From: Silene noctiflora | Taxonomy: Eukaryota > Streptophyta > Magnoliopsida > Caryophyllales > Caryophyllaceae | Assembly: GCA_009801015.1 (NCBI GenBank) | Contig: VHZZ01000021.1 | Coordinates: 454,326-518,325 of the forward strand | Reading direction: 5' to 3' | Length of the DNA: 64,000 nt | Shown: positions 16,226 through 28,399 of the stretch, in pieces | Position numbering within the stretch: position 1 is the first letter of the stretch | Layout: each line of letters starts with the position of its first letter | Notes under the pieces: model-generated | Seen by the model: the letters and a program-made list of their open reading frames with translations, nothing else | The model's database searches: none | Told to the model about the DNA's origin: nothing | Position numbers and translations under genes: made by a program

Positions 16226-16423
16226 TTTTTTATTTTATTTTTTGGTGTAAATCATCCGGTTTAATCCGGAGTCGAGCCGGGTAGGACCACTAAGGCGGTA
16301 AAGCTCTCCCTCATGAGTTTTAACACTGCTGCGTTCCCAGGGTTCGAACACGAGACCTCTGGTTAAGCTAGAACAACCTCTTGCCAGTTGATCTAAATGC
16401 TCATGGGTTTCAATAGGTCAATT
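16211..16423 (-). mobile_element. tRNA-derived SINE with a 15-bp target site duplication
   Basis: The element body is 16226-16408 on the minus strand. It is bounded by identical direct repeats ttcaataggtcaatt at 16211-16225 and 16409-16423. Read on the minus strand, an A-box-like tcaactggcaagagg is followed by a B-box-like gtgttcgaaccct, as in RNA polymerase III promoters of tRNA-derived SINEs. The A-rich tail (aaaaaataaaataaaaaaaa) lies at the left end. The perfect duplication argues for a fairly recent insertion. Confidence 0.85.
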
Positions 16424-16894
16424 ATAGAATGGGTTATTACTCCGTCTATAGGCTATAGCATATGAGAATCGACTAGTTTTGCTTAAGACGACAGCTTGTT
16501 GTGTAGGGTGTAAGTTCAAGTTAATTGATTATGTCATTAGGGTTTCCGTAGTACATTACAAAGAAGATAGCGAATTTGGCATAATAAATAGGTTAAAACA
16601 TCTTCCGTTGGGTTTATGTGTGCAAATTAGATCGGTCTTCATTCTAAGGTATAAACATGGAGTCAAGATCATCTCTCTTTCTTTCCGTTTCTCCTCTTTA
16701 CTACCTAATCAATACCAGAGTTTAATTTTAAACAGTTTTACTCCCTTTCTATTTTCTAGTTTATTCTGAACCGTTGATACGACAATATACCTCTATTTTC
16801 TCCAAAGAAATGGAGAGAATCCTGGTTCATGTACATTACGGAGTATCATTATCTCCTGTACTTGAATTTCAACATGTTCAATTGTTTATTGTTA

Positions 16895-17079
16895 CACAAA
16901 TTCTCATTGAAGATGAGCACTATTTGTCACAAGCTGAAGACGGATAGTGCCCCTCTCACAATATGCAAGTGGCACCAAACATGGATGCTCCATTTCCCAC
17001 CCACTTGTTTTACTGTGAGAGGGACACTATCCGTTTTCGGCTTGTAACGGATATTGTCCATCACAAGCAAGACTCTTTG
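16895..17079 (-). mobile_element. Foldback MITE, family A, copy 2
   Basis: The element is in the opposite orientation to 3006-3203: it starts cacaaattctcattgaagat and ends caagcaagactctttg. Inverted arms include gaagacggatagtgcccctc and gagagggacactatccgttt. Confidence 0.75.
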
Positions 17080-17571
17080 TTGTTATTATATGCTACTTGA
17101 ATTTCAACATGTTTAAAACTTTAAATCTCTATTATTGTGGTTAATTAAAATATAGATTGAACAATAGAATGTCATACTGAGCGTGCTTCTGAGGTTGACT
17201 CCCGGCCTCTCATAATTCACCAATCCCAATAATCTTATTCTCGTCTAAGTGGATCTCGACCTTAAAGCGGCCTGAAAGTTGATTATTTAAGTGATTGAAT
17301 AATCGCGTTTTCATATAGTTTTACCTTAGTACCTTACCAAGTCCACAGAAGAATGATAATGGTAAACAAATGTTTGGGGCGGAGCCGTTGAGGAAGTAGA
17401 AAACATGTTTTATTTGGAAGTGGTCGACAAAAATGACAAAAATAACCGAAAAAATCTTTTACGAGTATACTTTTAGCTCTAGACCCGCATTAGGGAAGTA
17501 TACTCCCTCCTATTATATGGAATTTCAACCGTTGCTTTTGGCACAAATATTACAGTAGTTATTGCATAAGA

Positions 17572-17840
17572 CTTGGGGCATTAGTAATAGGGGGTTTGTC
17601 AAGGGGTTTGTAGATGACATGTCGAGGTTTGTCTACAAACCCTCTATTGCTAGACATAGGTTTGGAGGTTTGTTTATAAGAATGGTTACTATATAGTATA
17701 CGGGTTAGTAGAGTGACTTGGCCAAAAATTCTGTGAATGGAATTATTATGTGGGTTCTATAATATAAACCTTGGAAATGTTTGTTTATTGTTGGGTAAGG
17801 GTTTGTTATTGAAAAAATTTGTTATTGTGGATGCCCTTAT
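17572..17840. mobile_element. Possible MITE with ggggcat...atgccc ends
   Basis: The left end ggggcattagtaataggg and right end ttgttattgtggatgccc are imperfect inverted complements. The interior repeats ggtttgt and acaaaccc words in both orientations. The target duplication is unclear, so superfamily assignment is open. Confidence 0.4.
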
Positions 17841-18175
17841 TGTGTGAGACGGTCCCATTATGTGAAAAGCATATTCATTTATTATAAATAAATGAACAAC
17901 TTTTTTACAAAAGTGGAACATCTCACGGTGTGAAACCGTCTTACACTATAATTTGTGCAAATTATTAAGGCTGTGAGAAGGAGGTGACTCTCACCCAAAA
18001 AAGTAATGTCATTTTACACACAGAAACATGTTTGAAATAAAAATGTTGCAATTTGTTGATAAGAATTAAGATAAGGTTTCTGTAAAGACAGGTTTATTGT
18101 ATTTCATTATCAAGTCAATTTGTTGATAAGAATTAAGATAAAGTCATTTCTTGCCTATGAATTTTCAAAGCGTCT

Positions 18176-18362
18176 TGTTTGTGACGGATATTATCCATCA
18201 CAAGCTGAAGACGGTTAGTGCCCTCTCATAATAAGACAAGTGAGAGGGCAAGTAGGGGGAAAATGGAACACCCTATGGATAATGCCACTTGCATATTGTG
18301 AGAGGGGCACTATCCGTCTTCAGCTTGTGACAGATAGTGTTTGTGTTCAATGAGAATTTGTG
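18176..18362 (+). mobile_element. Foldback MITE, family A, copy 3
   Basis: The element starts caaagcgtcttgtttgtgac and ends caatgagaatttgtg. Inverted arms are built on aagctgaagacggttagtgc and gcactatccgtcttcagctt. Confidence 0.75.
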
Positions 18363-19219
18363 ATGAATTTTAGCCTTTTTAAATGTTGATACCGAGTTAG
18401 TGACCCTTAGTAATACTTTGTACGGGGTATTTTTTTTTTTTTTTTTTTTTTTCAGTTTCACATTCTCACATTTTTTTTTTTTCAGTGACCCTTAGTAATA
18501 CTTTGGAGAGAATGTAAAATTCATGTGAAATGGAAGTTTTGATACTTAGTACTTAACTCATTAACTCTGCATGAATTTGTCGATATTTCCTACTATAATT
18601 CTTTGTGTTATATTCCTAGTTACTCCGAATTAACACATTATCTTCGATATTTATCCTCCCAGTATTATTATTATGATCGTTTAACAACTTTTAGTAACCC
18701 TTTCGCTTTGAGTTATACTATGCTATGAGAGGATGTATTTTAATCAAGTGTAAACACATGATTGAGACGGAGGGAGTATCTTACATGCTAAATTCTGGGT
18801 TGGTTCAACTCATGATTGTGATCCATTCAAAGGCAAGTTTGTAACAGAATTCCGTAGTACTACTGCTAATGCATGCAAAATCATCTGTCTATGTTTTTGC
18901 GGAATATTGTTTGTTGAAAAGGACTAGACTAAAATAATGAGAATACAAAGATAACAGGGTCTTACCGTGGTTAGAAGGTGTACTTTGGGAACATATAGTT
19001 TTGTCAAGACTTGTACTAATATGAAGAAGAGGACCACCGCCGGACATTCTCATTTCTTAGGTATCTCCTGTGATCATGGCATGCGTCTTTGACTGTTCCC
19101 CCCAATCAAGTGTGACCAAGGGCTGATCGATTAAGTTCGTGAACGCCTTTGTTTGTTAGACGGTTTTACGATAATTTTACTTAGACTCAACTCGAAAGGA
19201 GGGTCGGACGCAGGCTTTG

Positions 19220-19629
19220 TTACTCCGACACTTCACTTAACTGCCGTGTCGCGTGTCGGTGTCCGACACGACACGATACTTCGACACTTCAATTTAGACC
19301 ACAAAATAGGAAAATTGACCCAAAATAGCCGTGTCCGACACGTGTCGGTGTCCGACACGTGTCGGAGAGTCGGAGTAACACAGGACGCAGGTATGTATTC
19401 AAGTGTCGGGCTCGGCTATTTTATGAAATTGTCAAGATTTTGGTCTAAAATCTGTGTTACTCCGACTCTCCGACACGTGTCGGACACTGACACGTGTCAG
19501 AGTGTCGGACACGGCTATTTTGGGTGAATTTTCCTATTTTGTGGTCTAAATTGAAGTGTCGTGTCGTGTCGGACACCGACACGTGTCCGACACGCGACAC
19601 GACAGTTAAGTGAAGTGTCGGAGTAATAG
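19220..19629. mobile_element. Long near-perfect hairpin, related to family B MITE ends
   Basis: The left arm (about 19220-19384) and right arm (about 19453-19629) are nearly perfect complements around a loop of about 70 bp. Both outer ends carry ttactccgacacttcactta and its complement, the same termini as the smaller family B elements. Each arm contains smaller palindromes based on gtgtccgacacgtgtcgg. The very low arm divergence suggests a recent origin. There is no coding capacity. If transcribed it would form long double-stranded RNA. Confidence 0.8.
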
Positions 19630-19995
19630 AGTCTAAAATAAAGTGTGAGAATGTTATATTAATATCCAAGTGTCAGGTGTTGGACACGGATACGCGAGCG
19701 CAAATGAAGTGTTGAAGTAATATAAATCAGTGTTATTATTAGTCTATGAAAATGGGTATGAAATAAACAAGTTAGTGGAGTACCAAAATCAAGTATTGGA
19801 TTATAGGGGGAGAAAAGTAAATTTGCCTTAAATTATCGTAAGATGTTTTTTTTATTTAAAAATTAAGTTTAGAACTTGTAGAGAACCGACCGAAACTCGA
19901 GGTTTTGTGCCTATGATTTTTGTCCTTTTATTGTCATCGTTGAAACTCGGTTTATACATAGTATTTAATCGAGATATTAACATGAGACCGTCTCA

Positions 19996-20331
19996 TCCCC
20001 TATATACTAAAAGATTAACATATCTCTAAATTCTCCCGCTCAAATTTCCCGCCTAAGTGATATTCTGATAGACAATATTTATTTCCTAATTAGTTAATGT
20101 TGACTATNTATATTTAAAATTAAACGATATTTATCTCTTAATTAATTTTATAANATCAATCATTGTTTTAACTTTTACATAAATAAGGCTAATAAAATAT
20201 CTCCTTAGAATTATATATGCAAATTTTCTACCCTTTTTAAAATGGAGGTAAATTGCATTAGTTTAATTAATTGTAAAATTCTCAAATATTTGTATCTAAA
20301 ATACCGTGCATTTGCACGAGATCTACACTAG
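19996..20331 (+). mobile_element. Small non-autonomous Helitron, both ends visible
   Basis: The element starts TC (tcccctatatactaaaag), a typical plant Helitron 5' end. It ends CTAG after a hairpin (cgtgca-tt-tgcacg) and the conserved gatctacactag tail. The flanking bases are A on the left (19995) and T on the right (20332), as expected for insertion into an AT dinucleotide without duplication. At 336 bp it encodes no Rep/helicase. Single Ns at 20107 and 20153 lie inside it. Confidence 0.75.
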
Positions 20332-20474
20332 TAATTGACTTAGTCAACAGTACACTAGCCTCCGGTCACATTGTTTTTCCCGCCTAAAATATTTGAGGGA
20401 AATTTTCAAAAATTGGTAAAAATAAAGAAATAAAGGCAGTATTGCAGTAATAGGTAGTACTTGTATTTGAATAA

Positions 20475-20669
20475 CAAAACGTCATGCTTGTTACGGACAC
20501 TATTTGTCACAGGCTGAAAACGGATAGTGTCCCTTTCACAATAAGGCAAGTGAGAGGACAAGTGGGGGAAAAATGGAGCACCCAATAGATAGTGTCATTT
20601 GCATATTGTGAGAGGGGCACTATTCGTTTTCAGCTTGTGACGGATAGTACCCGTGTTCGAGAATTTGTG
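20475..20669 (+). mobile_element. Foldback MITE, family A, copy 4
   Basis: The element starts caaaacgtcatgcttgttac and ends gagaatttgtg. Inverted arms include ctgaaaacggatagtgtccc and gcactattcgttttcagctt. Confidence 0.7.
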
Positions 20670-20709
20670 TTTGAATAATAATCACTGTTGATAACAATAA
20701 GTGCATACT

Positions 20710-21975
20710 AGTAGCCAATAACTAGATCAATCATATAGCTACAAATCTACACTCATTCAATCATAAAAGCTCAGTTTCTTATAGTAAAACTTTGAAGGTA
20801 AAGTAAAGACTAGTAAGGCCAGGGTAGTCCCTATAAACTTTAGACCTTAAAAGGTGAAGGAGAAAAAAAAAATTGATGAAAAAAATTGGGATATTTTATG
20901 GTGTACCTTTGAGTTTTTCGATTTTCTACGTTGTACCCTTATATTTTTTAAATTCTATGGTATACCCTTAAACTTTATATATTACTCTATGCAAGGACCT
21001 TATTCATTATTTTTGCTAACTTAATTTCTTAATTGATCTATTAAATCGTTTATTTATCATTCAAATTACTCGGCAACCTACTCATTTACTTATAGTGCGC
21101 CGAATTACCATTAACCCAACAAATAGGATACGAATTTAACTCAAATTCATCAATTCGTCATTATTATTTCATGCTTCATAACAAAGGTTTTTAATAGTAG
21201 TTTGTGCTTATTAAAAGTGTTTTTGCGACACTTCTCATATAGGATGACGATACAACGATAATGAGTCAAAATAAAGGTCAAATTACGCTTGTTCTATAAT
21301 GATAAAGACATAAAGTTAATGGAGAGTTGAAGGAGGTGATAATGGAGAATGAAGTAAGAAGTTTAGGTGTACTCTATAAAATTTCAAAAATGTAAGGGTA
21401 TAACATAGAAAACTGAAAAATACGGGGTACACTGTAAAATATGCCATAAAAATTCAATTATTTTCATATAAGACCGTTTTATTACATATACCGTGTAACA
21501 CTGATTCCATTTTAATTATATCATGACCCCACTAATTAAAGTAAAAAGTTACCCAAAAATCCGTTTTATATACGTAGTAACTTTTATGTGAAGTAGGCTT
21601 ACACAAGCACCTGTAAAAAAAAGTTCTAAAAAAGTACAAAAAGATGTACTCCATATCTCTTTGTTAGTTTATTCTTGGACCCTAATTAAATGTGCAGGTT
21701 ATTATCGACTCGATTTGCTTTCTGTTTCAGATTAAAAAGGGCAGGTTATTTTCGGGTGAATTTTGGTCAGTTACCGGATCGGTCATCTTTTGACAGGTCT
21801 TGTAGTAACCAATAACTAGATCAATCATGTAACTACAAATCTACACTCACCCAATAATAAAAGCTTAACTTGTTACCTTTAGTCCTTTAGTAAAACTTTG
21901 AAGGTAAAAGTAAAGACTAGTAAGTATGTAAGGGTAGTCCCTAGAAAGGTTAGACCTTAAGGGTGAAGGAAAAAA
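20710..21975 (+). repeat. Direct duplication of a block of about 160 bp upstream of the FKD1-like gene
   Basis: Copy A (about 20710-20865) and copy B (about 21802-21975) share ccaataactagatcaatcat, ctacaaatctacactca, actttgaaggtaaa and the gggtagtccct / ttagacctt blocks in the same order. Copy B ends about 70 bp before the presumed TATA box of the gene. The interval between the copies is largely a long-TIR MITE (20888-21446). Confidence 0.75.
20888..21446. mobile_element. MITE with long terminal inverted repeats (about 80 bp)
   Basis: The left end gatattttatggtgtacctt continues through cgattttctacgttgtaccc. It is complementary to the right end, which has gggtataacatagaaaactg and gtacactgtaaaatatgcc. 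Long TIRs and no coding capacity suggest a Mutator-like non-autonomous element. A related single arm lies at 28400-28500, at the edge of the satellite array. Confidence 0.7.
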
Positions 21976-22042
21976 TGTCCTTATAAAAATGTTCAAAAAA
22001 CTTACAAAAAAAGAGTATCTCTGTGTTAGTTAAAGTCATGGA

Positions 22043-22050
22043 GTATATAT
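22043..22050 (+). promoter_or_regulatory. Probable TATA box of the FKD1-like gene
   Basis: The sequence gtatatatgg lies about 95 bp upstream of the ATG at 22139, a normal distance for a plant TATA box with a short 5' UTR. The intervening sequence is A-rich, as plant leaders often are. Confidence 0.5.
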
Positions 22051-22138
22051 GGCAAAACAAGTAGTCATACTGTCATAGCACTTTAGACAAGGTTTTTCAC
22101 AAAGGAATACAAAAAACAAAACCACCCAAAAAACAAAA

Positions 22139-25100
22139 ATGGAAGAAACCAATCAAATGTTAATTAATGGAGAACAAAACTACTCCTCTTATAACAGTAA
22201 GCTTCCAGAGAGTCCAAGATTACCAATGGAGTTTCTTTCAAGATCATGGAGTTTATCTGCTTTACACCTTTCTAAAGCTCTTTCTCATTCTCTTCCTAAC
22301 TTAGTTTCTAAAAATGTTGTTTCTTCTTGTGCAACTCCTCCTATTCTTGAGGAAGAACATCAACCTCTCTTTCTTAATGGAGAGATTGATGATCATAAAC
22401 GTTTCGTTTCTGGGAATTCTTTCTCTTTTGCTTCATCTACCACTTCTCAGCTTGTTCTTGAACGGATTATGTCTCAATCTGTAAGTGTATTTTTCAAAAT
22501 TTGCAGTTTTTTTATGATTAATGTTACATGGTTTGAACTGTGAAGTTTGTTTGTTAATGATTTTGTTATGTTACTCAGACTCGGCTCCAAGTGTCTGTAA
22601 CGTCGAGTTATATCTTCTTGAGTTAATACTGTAGTCATGATACATAAACCCGACTCCAAGTGTCGAACATGACTATTTTATAGAAGGATAAAAGTTCGAG
22701 TTTTTGTCGAAAAACGAAGTGTTTAAGAGTTTTATTAGTTGAATTGGGTTATGGTAAAGAATTATGGTTTTTTTGTGGATAAATTGCAGGAAGTATCACC
22801 AATGACATCAGGGAGACCATCCTGTAGTGAGCCACCAAATGGATTATTATTAGGAGGCCAAAGCTTTTCAGCATCTTCTATTACTGCTGAAATGTTTGAC
22901 AGTCCTACTGATCCTCTTTCTCCTCCTGTGGAATTTGACAAGGTCTTCTTTTTCTTTTTTTCTGATTTACTTGCTCTGTTTTACCAAATTTATGATTTCT
23001 TGGTTTTGGTCATGGTATCAGTTGTCACGGTCTAATCTCGCTAAATACGATCAATATCACCTTAAAAACATGGTAAAATGTGGTCGTAGTAAACTCCAAA
23101 ACCTTTATAACTCGATCATATATAATAAGTGTCGAGTGTCGTTGTCCTCATTTAAAACTAGTACTACAAATATGCTTAACAAAATTAGTATGGCAATAAT
23201 ACAAGATAGGAAACTTGATTTAGAACCTTCAATTATATTCGGTATTTAGTCATTTATCTTTAGAATTTTGTGTAGCGTGTTAAATGCGTAAAATGCGCCT
23301 ATTGTGTTTGGTCCAAGTAAAATTTGTTGCATTTTATTAAATGAGAAAATCTTAATCAGTTCAAAGGAGATTTTTGCACACCCTAGATTTATGCTGCGGA
23401 TATGCAGGGTAATAGAAATGCTTTGAATATTTACTCCAATTCTGATCTTGAAATCGTTTGTTGCATTCTAAATGTGCCCAACGTCGAATAAAAATGAAGC
23501 GACAATAATCTTCGGAACTTTTAGAACCCGCCATTGTGAACCATGAGTCCATGACAACCCGGATTTAATATTTCTTTTTAAGCTTTTCCGATGGGTCCAT
23601 TTGTATCTTTTATTCCTTCCAAAGTTTCAATTTTATATTTCCCTCCAAAAAAACTTTCTAATTATCTTTATTTTATTTTTTAAAATTTCTTCTTGATTAT
23701 CTCTAATAGTGTAACTGTGTAAGTATCCGGGTCAGAGTATGGGGCTTCTGATTGGCCTGGATAAAACCAGTTTTCTCAGATTATGAACCCCAAGAGAGGT
23801 TCACAAGTGCATGGCCTTGTGAAACCTTGTCTAGATAGCTTCTGTGGTTTTTGTACAATTTGCAATTACCCATGCAATTTACTTACAAATGTGTACAAAA
23901 ATTGTAGGACCCTTTTAATTGTGTATTTATTAGAAATCAACCATGCTTTTATAATGTGTGAATAGGATCTGGATAAAATGTGATATGAAAGTAAAGTAAT
24001 CTATAATAGTGTTTTTATTTTTTTTTTAATTTTCTATCATTGCTTAAAAGAGTTTTCACTTATGACGGAAAATGTGGTCGGGGTAATTCAGTTCAGTTCA
24101 TGTTTCGAGATTGAGATACAGAGTAATATTTTTGGATATGCTTCGTTCCCATTTGCATATATAGGAGTATAGGACAAACCTTTTGTTACCATCTTTCTTT
24201 TGTCTCGTCTCGTCTACGATACTGACCGTTTAAGTTTGAGAGATATTGTCATCTTAAGAAAACAAATTTCCCATTCAAATGTTGATTTTGAAAGGGGAAA
24301 AGAAAGGGGACAAATAAAGGAAACTGAAAGTAGAGATAAACTTGAACTACAATTTTCCCTTGCTTAGCTCATTATTTGCATTGTAAAGAAATTCCTTTAT
24401 TGACTATTCTTATCTTTTCTTTTCACCTTGAAAATTTATTTATTACAACAAAGCGTCTCCCTTGTGACGGGTCGGATCCTTGTGACGGATAATGTCACTC
24501 ACAAAACGAATAGGGGGGACAAGGTGGGGGCACCCCCATGTGCTTTCCTCTCTCCTCTCATGGGCATTTTGTGAGACAAAAAGGTATCCGTCACAAGCTT
24601 GTGACGGATACCTTCCGTCACAAATGAGAATTTGCCTTATTACAATAAGATGACAATTTCTATAAAAAGTAGGGTAAGTCTCTATTTTGATGAAATTAGG
24701 CTTGTTTTCTTCCTAAGAACAGACCTTGTTTCCCTGCTCAAGTTAGCTCCTATTACTAGCTAACAAACTAAGCCTATTTTCACAATTCCCAGTGTTTTTT
24801 ACCTTTTTACCTCACTATCTAAGCTTTCACTCTTCCCAAGTTTGCTGTAATTCTGCACTACTTACATTGGGTGAATTTTATATGTTGACTTGTTGAGGTG
24901 TAGATTATAGAAGCTTCCCATTTACTGTTTCTTTTACAGATGGGTAAATCTCACAATCAATCTACTATTATGATGCAAGTATACCAGTAACTATCAGTTA
25001 TTAAAGAGTACCATTGTAACTGTATATGAGTATATATATCCACATAAAGAATTGCTACTAGTTAAGAATATCCAATACGGTTTCTTCATGAGGTCGACTA

Positions 25101-27969
25101 CTAGGTTCTCGTATTTTAGCTTAAATGAAATGTCAAAGAGTCGTATTGGTATGCAATTGGTCGACATGAGGTAATATGAACACTCCGGTATCATTGAACT
25201 TAATTTACATCTATAAACTCATTTGTAAAAATTGTTTGATTAAAAAGGAGCCTATATTTGCGTAGAAGTTACGTTACTCTGACTTGGCTCCAAGTGTCAA
25301 GAGTGATGAATACGGTTATTTTCCACAATGTTTTCTATTTTTGGTCTACAATAAAGTATTGTGTTGTGGCAACTAAAGTAAAGTGTTGGGATAATATAGA
25401 GCAGAAGAGATTTCGGAGCTATGAAATAAAGACTCGAGTTTTTTTAACCTTCATTCATTGTAACTTGTGTACTTATTAGAGTTCTAGTGTTCACTGTTCT
25501 TGGCCATAAGTGTGAAATAAATGTGTGAAACTATACAATAGTCAAGTCTTGGAAAAAAGGACAAGCATAAAAAATACTTTAGTGATGATAAAGGCATCAT
25601 TTCATACTTTTTAGCCATTTTTACTCATCATCTATTACTTGAGTGCTTTTGGTAGTAAGTTTTATTTTATAAAGACTAAAAGAGCTTAATTGAAGTTAGC
25701 AAAAGGGTTAAAAGTAGTCGTGATTGGGAACAAATCTGCCGTTTTTAAGCTTTTACAAACAACTTAAAGGTAATGTAGACATGTGTCTAGCATATCTATT
25801 ACACCCTAAAAGAACTAAAGAAAAGAATGGAAAATAAAACAAGTTTGTCACTTTTGGACTTTAGGTTGAGGATACTGTCTTTAGTGTCTATTGCATATAG
25901 TAGAGTATTATTTAACATTTAGCATTCGAAAATCATGACTTCGTTTCGATTATGTACTAAAATCGTTAACAAATGTGGTATGACTAACTCGTTATGTACT
26001 AAAATAGTATGAGACAGTTTTACATGTGAGACCAACCCATTAATTTAAAATCTGCTGAGAAATGCATTAGGATTTGTTTTGGCTTCACATATGAGAGCAT
26101 TTTTGTACAGAACTCGTTATTCGTTAACAAGAATACAACTTGAGGAAAATTCAAGTGTAGAAATTAATGTTTAAATTTAATATTTTGGGTTTGAAAGTAA
26201 ATAGATTTGTAGCTTCACTGATATTAGCGCTGTTTGTAGTATGTCAGTTCCAGCTTTACACCGCAGGGTTCGCAGCCCCAGCTACCGCCAATCAGGGTGG
26301 CGCCCAGGAGTGGAGGAACAACACCATGTGCTGGTGCTGGTGTTGGGAGCAAGACAGTAGGGAGGTGGCTTAAGGACAGGAGAGAGAAAAAGAAAGAGGA
26401 GTTAAGAGTCCACAATGCGCAGCTCCATGCTGCTGTCTCTGTAGCTGCAGTGGCCGCAGCTATTGCTGCAACAGCTGCTGCCACTGCTGCGGTGTCTGGT
26501 TCATCCGGGAAGGATGATCATGCGGAGCAGACTGACACTGCCATGGCTGCTGCTGCTACTTTAGTGGCTGCACGGTGTGTGGAGGCGGCTGAGGCAATGG
26601 GTGCTGAAAGAGAACAATTGGCTTCTGTCATTAGTTCTGCTGTTAATGTTCAGTCTCATGGTGATATCATGACACTCACTGCTGCTGCTGCCACAGGTTT
26701 GAATGCTTTCAACCCTACTAAACTTGGCGAAAATGTCTCAACGCAATGAGCTTACACGAGATCCGAACAAAATGGCCTGAAACTGAAACTTAACAACCCG
26801 TAGATAGACCTTTGATTTATGACAAACTGATCCGGAACCGCCAATCTGGAATGTCTAATATGACACACCCCTACGTTTATTTAGGTACCAATTGACAAAT
26901 TCCTTCAACACGACATGAATGGTCCGACTCAAATCTAATGACCGAACTCATAATCTGTTTCACTGCTCTACTGATAGCAAATACACGTTTCGTAAAATTA
27001 GTTTGTCAAGCCTTCTTCCTAATGCAGCTTTGAGAGGAGCAGCAACACTAAAGGCAAGAACAATGAAGGAAGTATGTAACATTGCAGCAGTTTTGCCTCT
27101 GGAGAAAGGTATAGGCATCAAAAGCGAGCATACCCACAGTCAAAACAGTAGCAGTAACAGTGAAGCTAATTCTCAAGGTGAAAACTTTATTGGTTTATGT
27201 AATGAAGAGCTTCTTTCAAGGGGATCTGAGCTTCTTAAACGCACTCGAACAGGTACATACGACTTTCTTCAGTGAAAGAGTCGAAGAAACATACTTGCAC
27301 CTAGAGCAATATATTATCATCGCATTGGTCACTGATTTCATTGATTATTTTGCTGTCACAGGTGATCTTCACTGGAAAATCGTCTCAGTTTATATTGATA
27401 AAACAGGCCAGGTTTAAACTCGATTCATATTCATTCAGTAGCACCTTAGTCCACCTGATACTATCACCGTGAATCTAACCATAGCTCCTTTGTCCTATCA
27501 GGTCATCCTCAAAATGAAGAGTAAACATGTTGTCGGCACAATAACCAAGAAGAAAAAGAGTATGTCTTCCATTGAATATAATCCATATTTCTCCTTTATT
27601 ACTGTATTAGATTAGTTTCCCTTAGTTTACTGATCAATCAGTCGTAAGATACCGACATTCCTTGAAGATATCTTGAATATCAGGCAAATTTTGTGTTCCC
27701 TTGTATGCTAAGTTTTTGTGTAAATGGTAACAGAGGTACTCGCAGAAGTATGCAAGGACATGCCAGTCTGGTTGGAAAGGCGACTCACCGAGACCAGAGG
27801 AGAGGAAAGGCGCTACTTCGGACTGAAGACCATCTCGAACAGAGTAATAGAGTTTGAGTGCAAGAATCAACGAGAATACGACGTGTGGACTCAAGGCGTA
27901 TCCAGGCTCCTCGCAATGGTCAATGACAAGAAAAACAGTACTCCGCGGAGTGATTCATACTGGAATTAG
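22139..27969 (+). CDS. FKD1: FORKED1-like / VAN3-binding protein (DUF828 plus PH-like domain), 7 exons
   Basis: Exons are 22139-22480, 22790-22942, 26240-26696, 27028-27252, 27362-27411, 27502-27559 and 27734-27969, giving about 506 residues. The N-terminal part has the family signature [20 protein letters not shown] and [20 protein letters not shown]. The middle has [17 protein letters not shown] followed by an alanine-rich helix block (DUF828). The C-terminal PH-like region includes [32 protein letters not shown] and [12 protein letters not shown]. In Arabidopsis, family members bind the VAN3 ARF-GAP at the trans-Golgi and guide PIN1 traffic in vein patterning. The exon 3 acceptor is the least certain junction: 26239/26240 is used here, and 26266/26267 is also in phase. 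Intron 2 is about 3.3 kb and holds mobile elements. Confidence 0.9.
22567..22731. mobile_element. Degenerate family B MITE in FKD1-like intron 1
   Basis: The left side has gttactcagactcggctcca. A related block, gactccaagtgtcgaacatg, lies near 22650. The right end is eroded. The words match those of 25266-25405. Confidence 0.4.
24449..24634 (+). mobile_element. Diverged foldback MITE, family A, copy 5, in FKD1-like intron 2
   Basis: The ends caaagcgtctcccttgtgac and aaatgagaatttg match family A. The interior differs, with gggacaaggtgggggcaccc and a tatccgtcacaagcttgtgacgg palindrome near 24586. It may be a subfamily. Confidence 0.6.
25266..25405. mobile_element. Degenerate family B MITE in FKD1-like intron 2
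   Basis: The left end gaagttacgttactctgact is followed by cttggctccaagtgtc. The right side has aagtaaagtgttgggataat, the eroded complement of the left end. No coding capacity. Confidence 0.45.
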
Positions 27970-28384
27970 AGAGACAAACCGCGGTTATGGTAGGTATAGA
28001 GTAAAAAGATAATTAGATGAAGTATTTGTATATGTTCTCCTGGTAAGGAGACATTCTGTAATCATGTTTGTGAAACCACGCATGCACTTGTTTTGTGGGT
28101 GACTGACCGACGTTCGTCGAGCCATGTATTTTGCGAGTCCAACACGACGCGACATATCGTAGGCTGAAAATCACCGAGTAGTAAGCTAGTACTAGTTAAT
28201 GAGAGTCTGCTTCTCATTGATGTACTTAAATCATGAGTCGACAACTATAATACTTCCTCGTCCCAGTAAATTGTTTACGTTTTTCTATTTGAGTCATATT
28301 GTCATAACTTGAGTGTCTCACTGTCATAACTAGTACCGAGCAGGCGAGCACTATAAAATAAAATTTTCATAATTGATACCAACT
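27970..28384 (+). other. FKD1-like 3' UTR and spacer
   Basis: This contains the downstream region of the FKD1-like gene. A Stowaway-like word (cctcgtcccagtaaattgtt) lies near 28256. No gene is seen. Confidence 0.4.
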
Positions 28385-28399
28385 TTTCAAACCCGATTT

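Noticed and set aside
16226-16408. tRNA gene on the minus strand
   Set aside because: The A- and B-box-like sequences belong to a SINE with an A-rich tail and target duplication. No cloverleaf with an anticodon arm can be drawn.
19153-19669. Frames of 124 and 70 residues with VSVSDT repeats
   Set aside because: They are produced by the palindromic gtgtccgacac words of the hairpin and are mirrored on both strands.
22896-23249. 117-residue frame in the FKD1-like gene as an extra exon
   Set aside because: It is in a different frame from exon 2 and has no family similarity. The phase-0 junction to 26240 already gives a complete protein.
26224-26484. Alanine-rich minus-strand frame of 86 residues
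   Set aside because: It is the antisense shadow of FKD1-like exon 3, whose GCT/GCA-rich codons stay open on both strands.
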